A DNA stretch of 64,000 nucleotides from Vitellaria paradoxa (GCA_019916065.1 CM034236.1:23100941-23164940); one strand, 5' to 3'. Numbered from the stretch's first letter, positions 24,864 to 37,025 are shown. Made by a program: numbers and translations. Notes: generated by a model from the sequence alone, not told the origin.

Positions 24864-25910
24864 TAAAAATTTCAAAATATGCTGATAGAGATCCCAAACA
24901 ATTGATCAATCAATCAATCAATCAATCACACACACAAGAATGTAGAAGGCTGTAGATGAGAAACGAGGAAACTCACACAAGGAAACCCTTAAAACTTTTA
25001 CTAGAATAAACAAACGTTGGTTACAAACTCAACCTCGCGATAGATCGACTCCTTGGCTTTATACTCTCGTTGACGTTTGCCCGACTCCTCGATGCACCAA
25101 CTCCTCTAGTGAAAGCCTTTCGACTCCTCGAAGGCACAAGATTGACTCCTCAGTTGCTTTGCTGAATCCACAGCGATCACAAACCTCAAATCCGAACTCC
25201 TTCGGATTGAACATGAACCGTGTTGGCTAAGTTGTGGAGAGAATGATCAATCTTTAAGGCTCACAACCTCATGTGTATTCTCTCAGTGTGTGTGTCTCTC
25301 TTTACATGTCTCTCTGAACTTGAAAACGCCAAGAGATATTTATAGACAAACCAAGGAGGCTGGGGCTATTGAAGTGGTGTGTAGCTGAAGTTCTAGCTTG
25401 ACACCCTGTCAGTGTTTGACCATATCTTTTCACTCACAATTTAGATTGACCTGATTCTTTTTGGGTTGGAAAGAAGACTCAAAGGGCTACAACTTTTGTG
25501 TTTTAGCCAAAGCCTGAATTCATCGTTTTCAAGGTCAAAATCACATTGGAAGTTGAGAATAGAAAGCTGTCATACTGGTACCTCGCGGGAAGGGTGCACC
25601 TGCGGCCTTCCAGCGGCCTTCCCATGACTCAGATCGGCCTTCCCGCATTGCTTAATCTCTCTCAGCTTTTTCCTGTGGCCAAGTGCATTCTTCCTGCGTT
25701 TTTCAGTTCCGAACCTCTTCAGGACTTCCGAACCTCTTCAGGAATTCCGAATCTCTTTAGGACTCCCAGCCATTATGGAAACTTGATTTTCTAAGGTTTT
25801 TTAGAATTCTAATCTACTTAAGACTCTAGTGTCTTAGCCTACACTAAGTCTAAAGTACAGACACTTCTATTTGATCATGGATTTGCCAATTTACAAATTT
25901 AGCCTTAACA
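24864..25910 (-). repeat. 3' LTR of the SIRE-like copia element
   Basis: Matches 28678-29709 throughout, including the cluster of phased gactcctcg-type repeats at 25045-25160 and the ATCA run at 24901-24927. On the minus strand it starts TGTTAAGGC. Its other end has mutated from TG to TA on the + strand (24864-24865). Confidence 0.93.
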
Positions 25911-27471
25911 ATCTCCTCCTTTGGCAATTCCATGTCAAAACTCAAAAATGAAATTACAAGAAAGTTCATATACTAGATTAAGGCCTTAGTAAATTTGTCA
26001 TCCATCAACAAGTTCCAATTTGTTAACATGTATGACTGCACACTTAGACATGTTCCAATTGTCATCCATTCCATCAACATGTTTCAATCTTTATCCTGTT
26101 TTGCTGCACATCTAAAGAAACTGATCACGACATCATATGGCAACAAATAATAATTAAAAGACATTAAAAAATGACACGAAATAAAAAATGACACAAAATA
26201 TTCTCCCCTTTAATTAACCATAAAAAATAATTGTTTTCCCCCTTGATTAACTAACTCATTTTCAAACATTCTCCCTACAAAAATATTCTATTCTCCCCTT
26301 TAATTATATATCTCCCCCTTTTTGACATGAATTGACAAACATGAAAGTACAATGGGTAATCTTGATCAAATCATTCCAAGTTTTATTTTCCCAAACACAA
26401 AATTAAACACAGTTCCAAAATTTTGACCATACATAAATAGTAACAAATAAAAATTCCAAGAATCACCCTACTATTTATGTCATGAGTTGTTCACACATAT
26501 CATATCAATGGTCAAATGCTTGTGCAATGTGTGAAATGAAGTTTAAGTGCAATATGATTAACACTTTTCACAAACTCGCATGAATTTCAAAATTGCTCCT
26601 TTTGGACTGTGAATTGAATTGAGTACGATATGTAGTGTTAGCTCTTCGACTAAATTCTCCTCAATTCATTGTTTTCAACTAAACACCAATGTGATACCAA
26701 TTGAAAATACCAATGTAAGATCACCATTGTTTCCTTTACTTTTCTTTTCCTCCTTTTTATTTTTATTTATTCTTAGTGGCTTTCATACACTTTATGGGTA
26801 GCTAGCCTTTTTCCTGTATCGTCAAACCCAAAGGGTGGTTATTTTGATAACCTGCACGTCAACAGGCTAGCTTTCACTCTATCCCATATGGTAGCCATTT
26901 CCAAGTTTTTTTTTTTTAATTTTGTACTCAAACACAATCAATAGTCCAGAAAGGAGAATTTATAAAAACAATTGAGTAGTGGAAAAGATTTCTCACGATG
27001 TACTAAACTTTGTGCAATTACAATTGGCACACTACTACCATAACAAGGAATAACAAAACATAGGATTCAAGTTCATCAAGTAATTCAAATTTAAGACCAT
27101 TATATATGTCAGCAATTTTAATCCTGTGATTTTAAATAGTGTATGAGGTAATAGACTATGCAAGAAAATCACAAGGAATAACATTGCACCAAAAAAAAAA
27201 AAAAATTACTTATCCTAAAAAAAATCTAATCTACATGATTTCATAGAACTAGGTAAAAATAAATAATGATGCACAGCCTCTTTCATGAAAGAATTTGCCT
27301 TTACAAATCAAGGCTTACCCCTTCAAGATTCTTAGGGGTGTGGGAGACATAAAGATCACTCTTCCTAACCCAAATAGTTCTTATTTTTGGAAAAGCATTT
27401 TGAGTCTTGAGATTGTTGGGTTTTGGACCAATGGGTTTTGAAAATTTTTTCTTTATGTTTTTCCTCACTGG

Positions 27472-28620
27472 CTAAGTCATGTAAGGTCTAAAATCAAGAT
27501 ATGACTTTTGAAACCTTAAAGGATGAAACCTATTTGACACTCGAAGATTAGATTTCAAATAATTCCTAGTGTCAACATAGGATAGGGGAAGCCCAAATAA
27601 TTTGTGATCGTGTGGTCTTGTGTGTCCGGGTATACCACAATGAAAACAAATGGGAACAAACTTACGTTGTAAGTTAGGGGGTGTCCTTTTGGGCTTTTGA
27701 TAAAAATTTTGAAGTTGACTTTTCTTTGGCACTTGCTTTGGGAGGATAGGAGACTTCTTCAATTAAGGAGGTTTTTCTTTTTGATGTCGTTGTTTAGGGG
27801 CCACTTTTGAAGTCTTCATGTTTCCACTTTCATCCTCTTTGTCAATATATCTAAGTCCTCTTTTATCGCTTGGACTACATTGCACTTTTAAGATCTGATG
27901 AAGGTTGTTAGATAGAACTCTCAATTTTTCATCAAGCTTCTTCAAAGCTTTTTGCGCCTGTAAACATTCTTCATATTTGATTGCAAGCTTCTCTGTCAAG
28001 GCATCCACAATCCTATCTTAAGTTATTTTCTCATCTTCAATCTTATGAACTTGAACTTCAAGATCTTGATGCTTAGTCTTGAGGGTTGTGCAAAACTCAT
28101 CCACTGCTTTCTTATTTGCTTCAAGGGTTTCAAACTTTGCTTGCAATTTTTCCAAGGTAATTTTCAGACTGTCTCTTTCCCTCTTCAACATCTTGTTCTT
28201 CATGGTCAACTTCTCGTTTTGCCTGTGGAACTTTCGATAGTCTAGATATAGTTGTTCATAGGCATCTTCAAAATCTATCTCTTCACCTTCACAATTATGT
28301 TTTATTTCTGCCTTTGAAGAGTCTTTCTTTGAATTCTTGGAACTAGATGAGTCTTTAGAGCTTATAGATCCCGAGCTCCTTGCCATGAAAGCTGTGAAGT
28401 TTTCTGAAAAATCTTCTGAAGATGATAAAGTACTTGATTCATCTGTACCATCCAAGGTTGCATTTAGAATCTTTTTCTTGTTCTTCTTATTCCCACAATC
28501 CTAGGCTATATGACCATAACCCTTGCGCTCGTAGCACTTCACCCCTTTAAGCTTATCTTCCTCGGATTTATCATTCTTCTTAATCTTTTCAGATTTTCCA
28601 CCTTCTCTACAGGGATCCAT
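27472..28620 (-). pseudogene. SIRE-type copia gag remnant
   Basis: One continuous minus-strand frame from ATG at 28620 to 27472, broken only by three internal nonsense codons (28501-28503, 28018-28020, 27763-27765). It encodes a lysine-rich start, then a zinc knuckle whose second Cys is Arg and which contains a stop. A Ser-rich stretch (SSSEDFSEN, SSKDSSSSKNSKKDSS) follows, then a long coiled-coil-like region rich in Lys, Glu and Leu (about 28310-27900). A second knuckle, CFHCGIPGH, has its last Cys replaced by Asp. Coiled coil after a knuckle is typical of SIRE/Maximus capsid proteins. The N-terminal capsid region is missing, and the frame dies soon after an IWVRKSDL motif, where protease would follow. 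Confidence 0.8.
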
Positions 28621-28663
28621 CTAGCAAATAATAGGATCACGTTTTTCTCTCAAAAATGTACCT

Positions 28664-28675
28664 GCTCTGATACCA
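28664..28675 (-). other. Primer-binding site (initiator tRNA-Met type)
   Basis: The + strand gctctgatacca is the exact complement of tggtatcagagc, the standard copia primer site. It lies 2 bp inside the 5' LTR boundary and fixes the element's orientation as minus. Confidence 0.93.
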
Positions 28676-28677
28676 AT

Positions 28678-29709
28678 TGAAAATTTTAAAATATGCTGAT
28701 AAAGATCCCAAACAATAGATCAATCAATCAATCACACACACAAGAATGTAGAAGTATGTAGATGAGAAACGAGGAAACCCACATAGGGCAACCCCTAAAA
28801 CTTTAACTAGAGTAAACAAACATTGGTTATAAACTCAACCTCGCGATAGATTGACTCCTCGACTCTATACTCTCGTTGACGTTTGCTCGACTCCTCGATG
28901 CACCAACTCCTCTAGCGAAAGCCCTTCGACTCCTTGAAGGCACAAGACTGACTCTTCAGTTGCTTTGCTGAATCCACAACAATCACAAACCTCAAATCCG
29001 AACTCTTTCGGATTGAACACGAACCATGTTGGCTAAGTTGTGGAAAGAATGATCAATCTTTAAGGCTCACAATCTCATGTGTATTCTCTCAGTGTGTGTG
29101 CCTCTCTTTTCGTGTCTCTCTGAACTTGAAAACGCCAAGAGATATTTATAGACAAACTAAGGTGGCTGGGGCTATTGAAGTGGTATGTAGCTGAAGTTCC
29201 AGCCTGATACCCTGTTAGTGTTTTGACCATATCTTTTTACTCACAATTTGGATTGACTTGATTCTTTTTGGGTTGGAAAGAAGACTCAAAGTGCTACAAT
29301 TTTTGCGTTTTAGCCAAAGCCTAAATTCATCGTCTTCAAGGTCAAAATCACGTTGGAATTTGAGAACAGAAAGGTGTCATGTTGGTACCTCATGGGAAAA
29401 GTGCACTCGCGACCTTCCAGCGGCTTTCCCATGGTCTTCCCATGACTCAGAGCGGCCTTCCTGCATGGCTTAATCTCTCTTGGCTTTTCCTCATGGTCAA
29501 GTGTGTTCTTCTTGCGTTCTTCAGTTTCAAACCTCTTCAGGACTTCTGAATCTCTTTAGGACTCCCAACCACAATGGAAACTTGATTTTCTAAGGCCTTT
29601 TAGAATTTTGATCTACTTAAGACTCTAGTGTCTTAGCCTACACTAAGTCTAAAGTACAGACACTTCTATTTGGTCATGGATTTGTCAATTTACAAATTTA
29701 GCCTTAACA
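28678..29709 (-). repeat. 5' LTR of the SIRE-like copia element
   Basis: About 1,032 bp, opening TGTTAAGGC on the minus strand and closing in ...TTTTCA beside the primer site. It differs from the 3' LTR by scattered substitutions and small indels, so the insertion is not recent. A related third copy, in the opposite orientation, lies at 36122-37011. Confidence 0.93.
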
Positions 29710-30405
29710 ATAACAATTATTAGTCAAGTATAGACGTGGCATCTTTTGAGGCGTTACATGGTAGGCCATGCAGGTCACCTATTTATTGGATTGAGGTTGG
29801 AGAGATGGCATTCATTGGGCTAGAATTAGTGTAGAAAACAGACAAAAAAATTAGAATTATTTGATAAAGATTGAAGCAAGACAGGGTTGCCAGAAGAGTT
29901 ATGTAGATCAAACGCATAGGCATTTGGAGTTTGAGGTGGAGGACCATGTGCATTGAAGGTCTTACCATAGAAGCAACAAAATCAATTTGGTCAGTGAGAG
30001 AAGTTGCCACCTAGATATATTGCATCGTTTGAGATTTTGGCTAGCATTAGAGAGGTTGTTTATCGTTTGGCATTGCCATCGCAATTGTTAGGTATTCATG
30101 AGATGTTCCATGTGTCTATGCTTCATAAGTACATTTTGGATCCTTCACATGTGCTAGATTGGACTGAGTTAGAGGTGGATTTGGATGTGTCTTATGAGCT
30201 TGACCTATTTAAATTTTAGATTCTCGAGATCAAGTGCTTCATTGTAAGATGATTCCTTTGGTTAGGGTGTTGTGAAAACATCATATTGAGGAGTCTACTT
30301 TAGAGGATCTAAGATGCAACCACGGTATCCTCAATTGTTTTCTTGATGTTATTTCATATTTCTTACCCTAAATTTCAGGGAAGAAATTTTTATAAGGGGG
30401 AATGA

Positions 30406-32745
30406 TGTAAAGACTTGTGTTTTGAGATATAATATTTTATTCCTAATACATATCGCTATGATTTAATGATATGATGATGTGTTTTATGTGATGCATGAGT
30501 TGATTCCATTGCTCTATTCCTAGGTTGAGTTTCAATTTTATTCAACACTTAAAAAATTTTGGCCTAGGAGGATGGTTTGTGCTCATTGGCCAAGTGATCC
30601 AAGCCCACAGGATGGTCCAGTCGCACGCATATCTTCTCTTAAGTGCCCAAGCTACATCAGCAAATTGTAAGTCTATTTTTCTAGTTTTTTAGTCAAGCTT
30701 ATTTTTTTCCGTCCATGCCTAGAAGCCTAGAGCCTTGTGTTTGTCACCTACCATCATTCCTCAATTCCTCCTTTTCTTTTCCTTATATCCTAAGCTTTTA
30801 GTCGATATATACACATAAATGTATATTATGTATATGTTTTTGGGTGCGAGTAGTTAACCGAGAGAGGAAGCCATCTTTGGTAAGTTAAGTTAAGCTTGGA
30901 AGTTTTCTAATTTCTTTTACCGATCATCAATTAGGTTAGTTTTAAATGTGTTGGAATTGTTGTTTTGGTATTAGGAACTATTGGTTGATTGTTATTAGTT
31001 TTTCGGCTTTTTTAAGTTTTCAAGCTTTATTGTTAATAATTTTTTTCCTTATTCAAGTAACTGAAGTAGGGATTTAATACACATTTCCTATTTATATGTT
31101 ATATTTAAGCCTTAGGTGAGGTTAATTTGATGTTGTGGTGGATTGAAAGCACATGTTAGCAACAGTTATACAATATATATATGCTTGAATGAGAGAGATG
31201 ATGAACAGCGTATTTTAACTTTACTGAATATGTGATGAAGTATTAAATTGATTAAAAGGTTGTGATTGTGTGTTGCTAAGGATTGATAATGGAAGAACCA
31301 TTGGAAAGAAATAATTTTCAAAATAGGTTTTTGACTTAAAATAAGAAAATTGAATTCAAATATGAATAACCAAGAAACAGAGCTATGCATATATAGTACT
31401 GGAGTTACCCCAGGCACACGACTTATAATTTGTCTTCCTTGAGTGCACAGACTTGGGGACCCGAGTGCTTGGATATATTTTTTCACCCCCAAGCACACGT
31501 ATCATTTTACTTAGATGCTTACCCTAGATTTTTCAAAATTTTATTGTTTTGAAACAATTTTGAAGGAAACTGAATTTTAACGTTCAATATACCATATTAT
31601 TAAACTGATTTCCAAAGATATGGTTTTCAATAACAAGCTTTATGATGATAAACTGATAACACACCAATATGCATTAAATAAGTAATGTTTGAGACCAAAA
31701 TTGAATGTTTATGATATATCTGATATCATTGATGAGGCTGTTGATGCCATTAATATTGATAATGTTATGTGGAAAAGATAGCTAGACGAGGTTATTTTGG
31801 GGGTTAGCGTATAAAGATAAATAGGAGGGTACGTGGTTATACTTGAGTTAGGAGTCCCTAAATTCATGCAGAGTTTAGTTATCATGTTAGTTGGTTAGTA
31901 GTTGACAATAAAACGTTGATATTAGTTGATTATAAGCCTTGGATATTGATCCATAAATGACGATGATAACTTGGTTAATTGTGACCTTTGAGCCAAGGTT
32001 CATAGACGACGACAATTTGGTTCATCGTTTCCGTTAGGTGTTGGTGCCCATAAAACATGATGATAGTTTGGGTTATGTTTGCTGATCATGGCTCAATCTT
32101 GTAGAGTATCCACCCCATATGTGTTGTGTTAATGAAATAATAGTTAATAGGTAATTAAAAAGTAATGAGATGATGATTATGATGATGATGTTGATAAATG
32201 ATGATATACTAGATATTGATGCTGTGATATGATGCTATTATGATGATTGTCATTTATTGTTGATATTTATTACACGGTAGAATCATGCTAGGGCATGTGT
32301 TGCATATTATACGTGTTTATATGCGCATCACAAGTACACGTGGACTAGCGCTTACGTCCTTATAGGTTATGTTATAGCTATAGAGAATAAGGTTTAGGTG
32401 GGCCCCATCTTGTTTTGGATATTTTAGATTATTTTTATTCTATTGTTCTCTAAGGAGACGGAGTAGATTGTATTGGATGTTGTACCTTAGAGATGTATTA
32501 TTTTGTACTTAGTATTTATTGTGATATTTAGCATGGTTGTAAAGGTTGGTTGCTTGGATATTATTTTGGTTATATTAAAGAGTGCTATTACCCAGTGATG
32601 ATTGATACTTTTGTTATTATTATTTATTATTTTGGAGCTTTGCTTTAGGGTGGTTATTTGGCTCTAATTGGGTTTGTGTTTGGTTTATGTTAATTACATG
32701 TAATTTTTTAGTTCACTTCTCGAGCTATGAGTCCAAGGCGTAACA
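30406..32745 (+). repeat. Gypsy 3' LTR, about 2.34 kb
   Basis: Begins tgtaaagact just after a purine-rich tract (ataaggggga) and ends near gcgtaaca. A start at 30403 (tgatgtaa) is also possible. The 2-3 kb size and the TGTAA start fit long-LTR plant chromoviruses of the Tekay/Del kind. It includes GAT-rich sequence at 32160-32260. With no 5' LTR in the window, the right end is my best estimate. Confidence 0.6.
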
Positions 32746-32879
32746 GTAAAACATCAAAGCATAAAGTGCCAATAAGCTTTCAAAGTTGGGTTCAAAAGGA
32801 CTAAGATGTTAACCATTAAAATGGGGATTAACTAGAATTTAAGGAAAATAGTTTCTGATTGTCACTACAAGAAAAAGCA

Positions 32880-33950
32880 TTTTTAGCGACCATTTTTCGC
32901 GACCAAAACTAAATTTAGTCGCTAAATATTAGTTTTTAGCGATTAAACATCATTTGGTTGCTAATAATTTATATTTAGCGACCAAATAGGCATTTGGCGA
33001 TTAATTGGTCGCCAAAAGTTAACCTTTAGCGATCAAATATTAATTTAGTCGCTAAAGAGTTCTAAAATATTTCCCTCCGTCCTTTGGCGCCGACAATGGC
33101 TTTTTGGCTAACAAAACATTTGGTCGTGAAATATTTTCATAATTTTTGACATTTATTTTTAGTGACCAAATAAATTTGGTCGCTAAATCCTAGGCATTTG
33201 GCGACCAATTGGTTACCAAAAGTTAACCTTTAGCGACCAAATATTAATTTAGTCGCTAAAAAGTTCCTAAAATATTTCCCTCTATCTTTTGGCGCCAACA
33301 ATGACTTTTTGGCTACTAAAACATTTGGTCGCGGAATATTTTCAAAATTTTTGACATTTATTTTTAGTGACCAAATAAGTTTGCTTGCTAAATTCTAGGC
33401 ATTTGGCGACCAAATGGTCGCTAAAAGTTAACCTTCGCTGACCAAATATTAATTTAGTTGTTAAAGAGTTCTAAAATATTTTCCTCCATCTTTTGGCACC
33501 AACAATGGCTTTTGACTACCAAAATATTTGGTCGCGGAATATTTTTATAATTTTTGACATTTATTTTTAGCGACCAAATAAGTTTGGTAGCTAAATTCCA
33601 GGCATTTAGCACCAATTGGTCGCTAAAAGTTAACCTTTAGCGACCAATTACTAAATTTCAGGGATTTGGCGACCAATTGGTCGCTAAAAGTTAACCTTTA
33701 ACGATCGCTAAAAGTTAACATTTAGTTAATTTAGTCGCTAAAGAGTTCTAAAATATTTTCTTCCATCCTTTGGTGCCAATAATGACTTTTGGCTACCAAA
33801 ACATTTGATCGCGAAATATTTTCATAATTTTTGACATTCATTTTTAGCGACCAAATAAGTTTGGTGGCTAAATTCTAAGCATTTGGCGACCAATTGGTCA
33901 CTAAAAAAATCTCTTCATCGACCAAATATTAATTTAGTCGCTAAAAGTAT
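32880..33950. repeat. CACTA subterminal array with a higher-order 230-240 bp period
   Basis: The short motif ttagcgaccaaatattaatttagtcgctaaa recurs inside a larger unit. That unit also contains ttaaaatatttccctcc, tttggcgcc, acaatggctttttggct and catttggtcgcg. At least three to four diverged copies of the large unit are visible, beginning near 33000, 33205, 33430 and 33640. Confidence 0.8.
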
Positions 33951-35039
33951 GAAATGGATAAATAAAAATAATTAAATTTTATTTCTTTCTCTATTTTTCC
34001 CTTAAACAAATTTATTTATCTCTTTGTATGATTTAAATTAGATTTCATAAATTTTATTTTAACGTTTATTTATTAATTTTAATTAATTTATAAAAATTAT
34101 CAAAAATTATAATCATAAATCAATAAAAGAATGTTACTAAATTAATGCTAAAACTAAATTCACCAAATCAAATTTAGATAATTTGAATGTATAATCATTT
34201 TTTGTTTCAAAGTAAATATGTTAGAGTAACCTTTATAGTTTGTATGACTTATAATCAAGTGAATATTAAACGTTTTAATATTTAATCATTGTTTAGTGTA
34301 ATTTAATATTAATTATATTAAAATGACATTATTTTAAATTTAAAAATAAAAATAACAAATATTATTTATTAATTTTAAGTAATTTCATTTCTTTATCTTT
34401 TTAGAACTTATTTCCAAATATAATCACCTAAAATATTTTTTTATTAGAAATAAATTCTTAAAATAGTTTTCAAAAATTTTGCTTTTTAAAAATAAATTTC
34501 TAAAACTATTTTTAAGAATATAAATACAAAATGAAGAAAAAATATATATAGTGAGCCATGATATAACTAAATTAAATATATGTATTAAATATGTGCTACA
34601 CATACAAATTGGAGGAAAATAAAAAAAATATTTAAAATTATTTTTAGTTAAATATAATAGTTATTCATAAATTATTTACTAAATATTTATATAGTTTCAT
34701 ATATTATTTATGATTTCAAATTATTGAAACAAAAGTTAAAATAATTAAATAAAAATAATAAAATTTTTTATTACGTTTGCTAACTAATTAGTCTATAAAG
34801 GGGCACTTTTTGCAACCAATTGGTTGGTAAAAGTGTTAAAATTTTATTATAAAAAAGTTAAATTAATTAAATAAAAATCATAAATTTTTTTATCATTTTT
34901 GGAGACTAATTGGTCGCTAAAGGCGTACTTTTGGCGACCAATTAGTCGCTAAAGGGACACCTTTGCCGACCAATTGATCGCCAAAAGTGATAAAAATTTG
35001 TTTATATATACAAAAAAGTGTAAAATATATATACAAATA

Positions 35040-35125
35040 ATAGCTTGGCCTAGTGGTCAACCACATGAACTTCTAAAGAAATGGCACGAGTTTGAATATC
35101 AGCAACAACAACAAAAATCTCAAAA
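35040..35125 (+). other. tRNA-like SINE head fragment inside the CACTA element
   Basis: The sequence tagcttggcctagtggtcaa resembles a pol III box A (tRNA-Leu style). It is followed about 40 bp later by gagtttgaatatc, a weakened box B, and then a caacaacaac-type stretch. It may be a captured tRNA-derived fragment or SINE head. No TSD was identified. Confidence 0.4.
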
Positions 35126-35137
35126 ATATAAATTCAA

Positions 35138-35190
35138 CACGTGGTGGAATCATAGACTGACACGTGGCAAAATCATAGGTCGACACGTGG
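35138..35190. promoter_or_regulatory. Three CACGTGG (G-box) motifs at 23-bp spacing
   Basis: The heptamer cacgtgg occurs at 35138-35144, 35161-35167 and 35184-35190, spaced exactly 23 bp within a short tandem repeat carrying aatcata between motifs. G-boxes bind bZIP and bHLH factors in plants. Whether these are functional is unknown. Further gatgccac repeats follow at 35224-35260. Confidence 0.5.
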
Positions 35191-35604
35191 CATAACACAA
35201 GTTGCCATGATGACATGTCAGCAAATGATGCCACGTTAGCAAATGATGCCACATGGTGCCACATTTGAATTTTTATTTTTTTTAAATTAATTCAAATTTC
35301 CAATTAAAGATCCTTTTAGCGACCAATCCTTTGGCGACCAAATGTTTGGTTGCTAAAGGGTAAACCTTTGCCGACCAAATATATGTTGGTCGCCAAGGGC
35401 ATATCTTTTAACAACCAAAGTTTAGTTGGCAAAAATTATACTTTTACCGACCAAATATATTTTTGGTCGCCAATACCTTCTGCCACTAGCCTTTGCTGAC
35501 CAACGGGCGACCAAATTATATTTAGTCAGCAAAAGTTTTAGCAACCAAAAAATAACTTTTCGCAACCAAATTTTTGGTCGCTAAAAGTATTCATTGTTGT
35601 AGTG

Positions 35605-36121
35605 TGTGCAAGACATTGAATCACAAATCCGATTAGTGATAAAAAATAATAAGATTGCCAAATTTAATTTTTCAAAACAACTAGGAAGAATTCATTGAAA
35701 TGGCAAAACATCAAATTCTAAATTCACTAACTATGGACTTATAATCATAACATTGCCTAATTAATTTCTAGGGTCAGTAGACAAAAGCCTAAATTTCCAT
35801 ACTAGAATCAGGTTGATTTTCGAAAAACTAGGAAAAATATTAGAAAACTAAGTGACTTTAAGTCTCTATAATCCCCAAATAAATTCAAAAATCATGAAAA
35901 GCCGAAAATGCAAAGGAACCCTTGAACCCTCACTTTCTCTCTTAAAAGTCTAAAAATAGTGCAAAGATCTTGACCAAGGAGGCTAGAATGGGTTTATATA
36001 CCAAAAACTTATGAGTAACCCCTTAGTAGCAAAGGGTTACTTACATACTTCTATCAGGGTGATGTTGGCCTTGGTAGCATATTCTAACATGTAGTTAGAA
36101 CAAATGAATGTAAAAACAGTG
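35605..36121. other. Unassigned AT-rich DNA flanking the CACTA element
   Basis: Together with 32746-32862 this was one continuous stretch before the CACTA insertion. It may be another LTR remnant, but no ends are recognisable and no coding signal is seen. Confidence 0.4.
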
Positions 36122-37011
36122 TGTTAAGGCTAAAACTTGTAAATTGGCAAATCCATGATCAAATAGAATTGTTTGTGCTCTAGACTTGGTGTAGGCTAAG
36201 ACACTAGAGTCTTATGTCGGTTAGAATTATAAAAGGCCTCAGAAAATCAAGTTTCCATAACGGCTAGAAGTCCTGAAGAGGTTTAGAATTGAATAACGTA
36301 GGAAGACCGTAGTTTGCCGTGGGATAAAGCCGAGAGCTAGAATCAAGAGTTTGGCCGTGCGGGAAGACCGCACTGATTCGCGGGATTGGTGCTTGAAGGG
36401 GGCAGGAAGGCTACGGGAAGGCCGTGGGTGTGCACTTCCCACGAGGAAGTTTTTCTTAGCCTATTTTGACTGCTTCGAGCCCCAGCCACCTCTGATGGTT
36501 TATATATATCTCCTGGCGTTTTCGAAGAAAAGAGACATGAGAAGAGACATAAGAAAAGACACGAAAGAGAGAAAAATGGAGGAAGCACATAGAGAGAGCA
36601 TATACATCGTGTTTGTGAGCCTAAAAAGATTGATCATTCTCTCAATATCTTAGTCGACAAGGTTCATGTTCAATCCGAAGGAGTTCGAGTTTGAGGTTTG
36701 TGAGTGTTGTGGATTCAGCAAAAGCTACTGAGGAGTCAGTAGTGTGCCTTCAAGGAGTCGAAGGGCTTTCGCTAGAGGAGTTGATGCATCGAGGAGTCGA
36801 GCAAATGTCAACGAGAGTATAGAGTCAAAGAGTCGATCTATAGAGAGTTTGAGTTTGTAACCAACGTTCGTTTATTCTAGTGAAAGTTTTTGGGGTTTCC
36901 CTATGTGGGTTTCCTCGCTTATTCTATACTGCCTTCCATTCTTTTGTGTGTGTGATTGATTGTGATTGATTAATTGATTGGGATCCATAGTAGCATATTA
37001 CTGAATTTTTA
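36122..37011 (+). repeat. SIRE-like LTR, plus orientation, about 890 bp
   Basis: Opens tgttaaggct and matches, in reverse complement, the LTRs at 24864-25910 and 28678-29709. Shared features are aatttgtaaattggcaaat-type sequence near the start, the phased gaggagtcga repeats at 36725-36830, and a gattgattgattga-type run near the end. It is followed at once by a primer-binding site, so it is a 5' LTR whose element body has been lost. Confidence 0.88.
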
Positions 37012-37013
37012 AT

Positions 37014-37025
37014 TGGTATCAGAGC
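37014..37025 (+). other. Primer-binding site following the SIRE-like LTR
   Basis: Exact tggtatcagagc, complementary to the 3' end of initiator tRNA-Met, 2 bp after the LTR end. About 20 bp further on, sequence of a different copia lineage begins. Confidence 0.92.

Larger units (their letters stand above)
24864..29709 (-). mobile_element. Non-autonomous SIRE/Maximus-like copia element, 4.85 kb
   Basis: Bounded by two LTRs (24864-25910 and 28678-29709) in the same orientation and flanked by an exact 5-bp duplication, ataac (24859-24863 and 29710-29714). Read on the minus strand, the 5' LTR is the right one. A primer-binding site complementary to initiator tRNA-Met follows at 28675-28664, then part of gag (28620-27472), about 1.5 kb of non-coding sequence, a purine-rich tract next to 25911, and the 3' LTR. 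There is no RT, integrase or RNase H, so it would have depended on another element. It is inserted within the gypsy integrase. Confidence 0.93.
24236..32745 (+). mobile_element. Decayed Ty3/gypsy element, split by a copia insertion
   Basis: The 24236-24858 segment carries integrase remnants: a KTRKGYDAIYVVVDYV-like core block, then SIVSDKDPRF and an ILKDIL-type helix. After the nested copia (24864-29709) the same frame family resumes at 29715. There follow FEALHGRPCRSPIYW, a linker, YIASFEILASI, YRLALPSQL, FHVSMLHKYILDPSHV and DVSYE, which is the C-terminal integrase tail of plant gypsy elements. Stops and frameshifts are common. A polypurine tract (about 30393-30402) precedes a 2.34-kb 3' LTR. 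The 5' LTR, gag, protease, RT and RNase H are absent from the window. Confidence 0.82.
32863..35604. mobile_element. Non-autonomous CACTA transposon, 2,742 bp
   Basis: Starts CACTACAAGAAAAAGC and ends ATTGTTGTAGTG, so both tips share CACTACAA as inverted repeats. The flanking 3-bp duplication is TGT on both sides (32860-32862 and 35605-35607), the size expected for CACTA elements. Dense subterminal arrays of ttagcgaccaaat and atttggtcgctaaa lie at 32880-33950 and 34900-35590. There is no transposase. The middle (33950-34990) matches 10862-11690 of the older, longer element, so this is probably a deletion derivative mobilised by the same transposase family. Confidence 0.93.

Noticed and set aside
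32160..32260. GAT-rich stretch considered as a coding repeat or CRISPR-like array
   Set aside because: It is irregular trinucleotide sequence inside a gypsy LTR, with no spacer/repeat organisation. No CRISPR-like array exists in the window.
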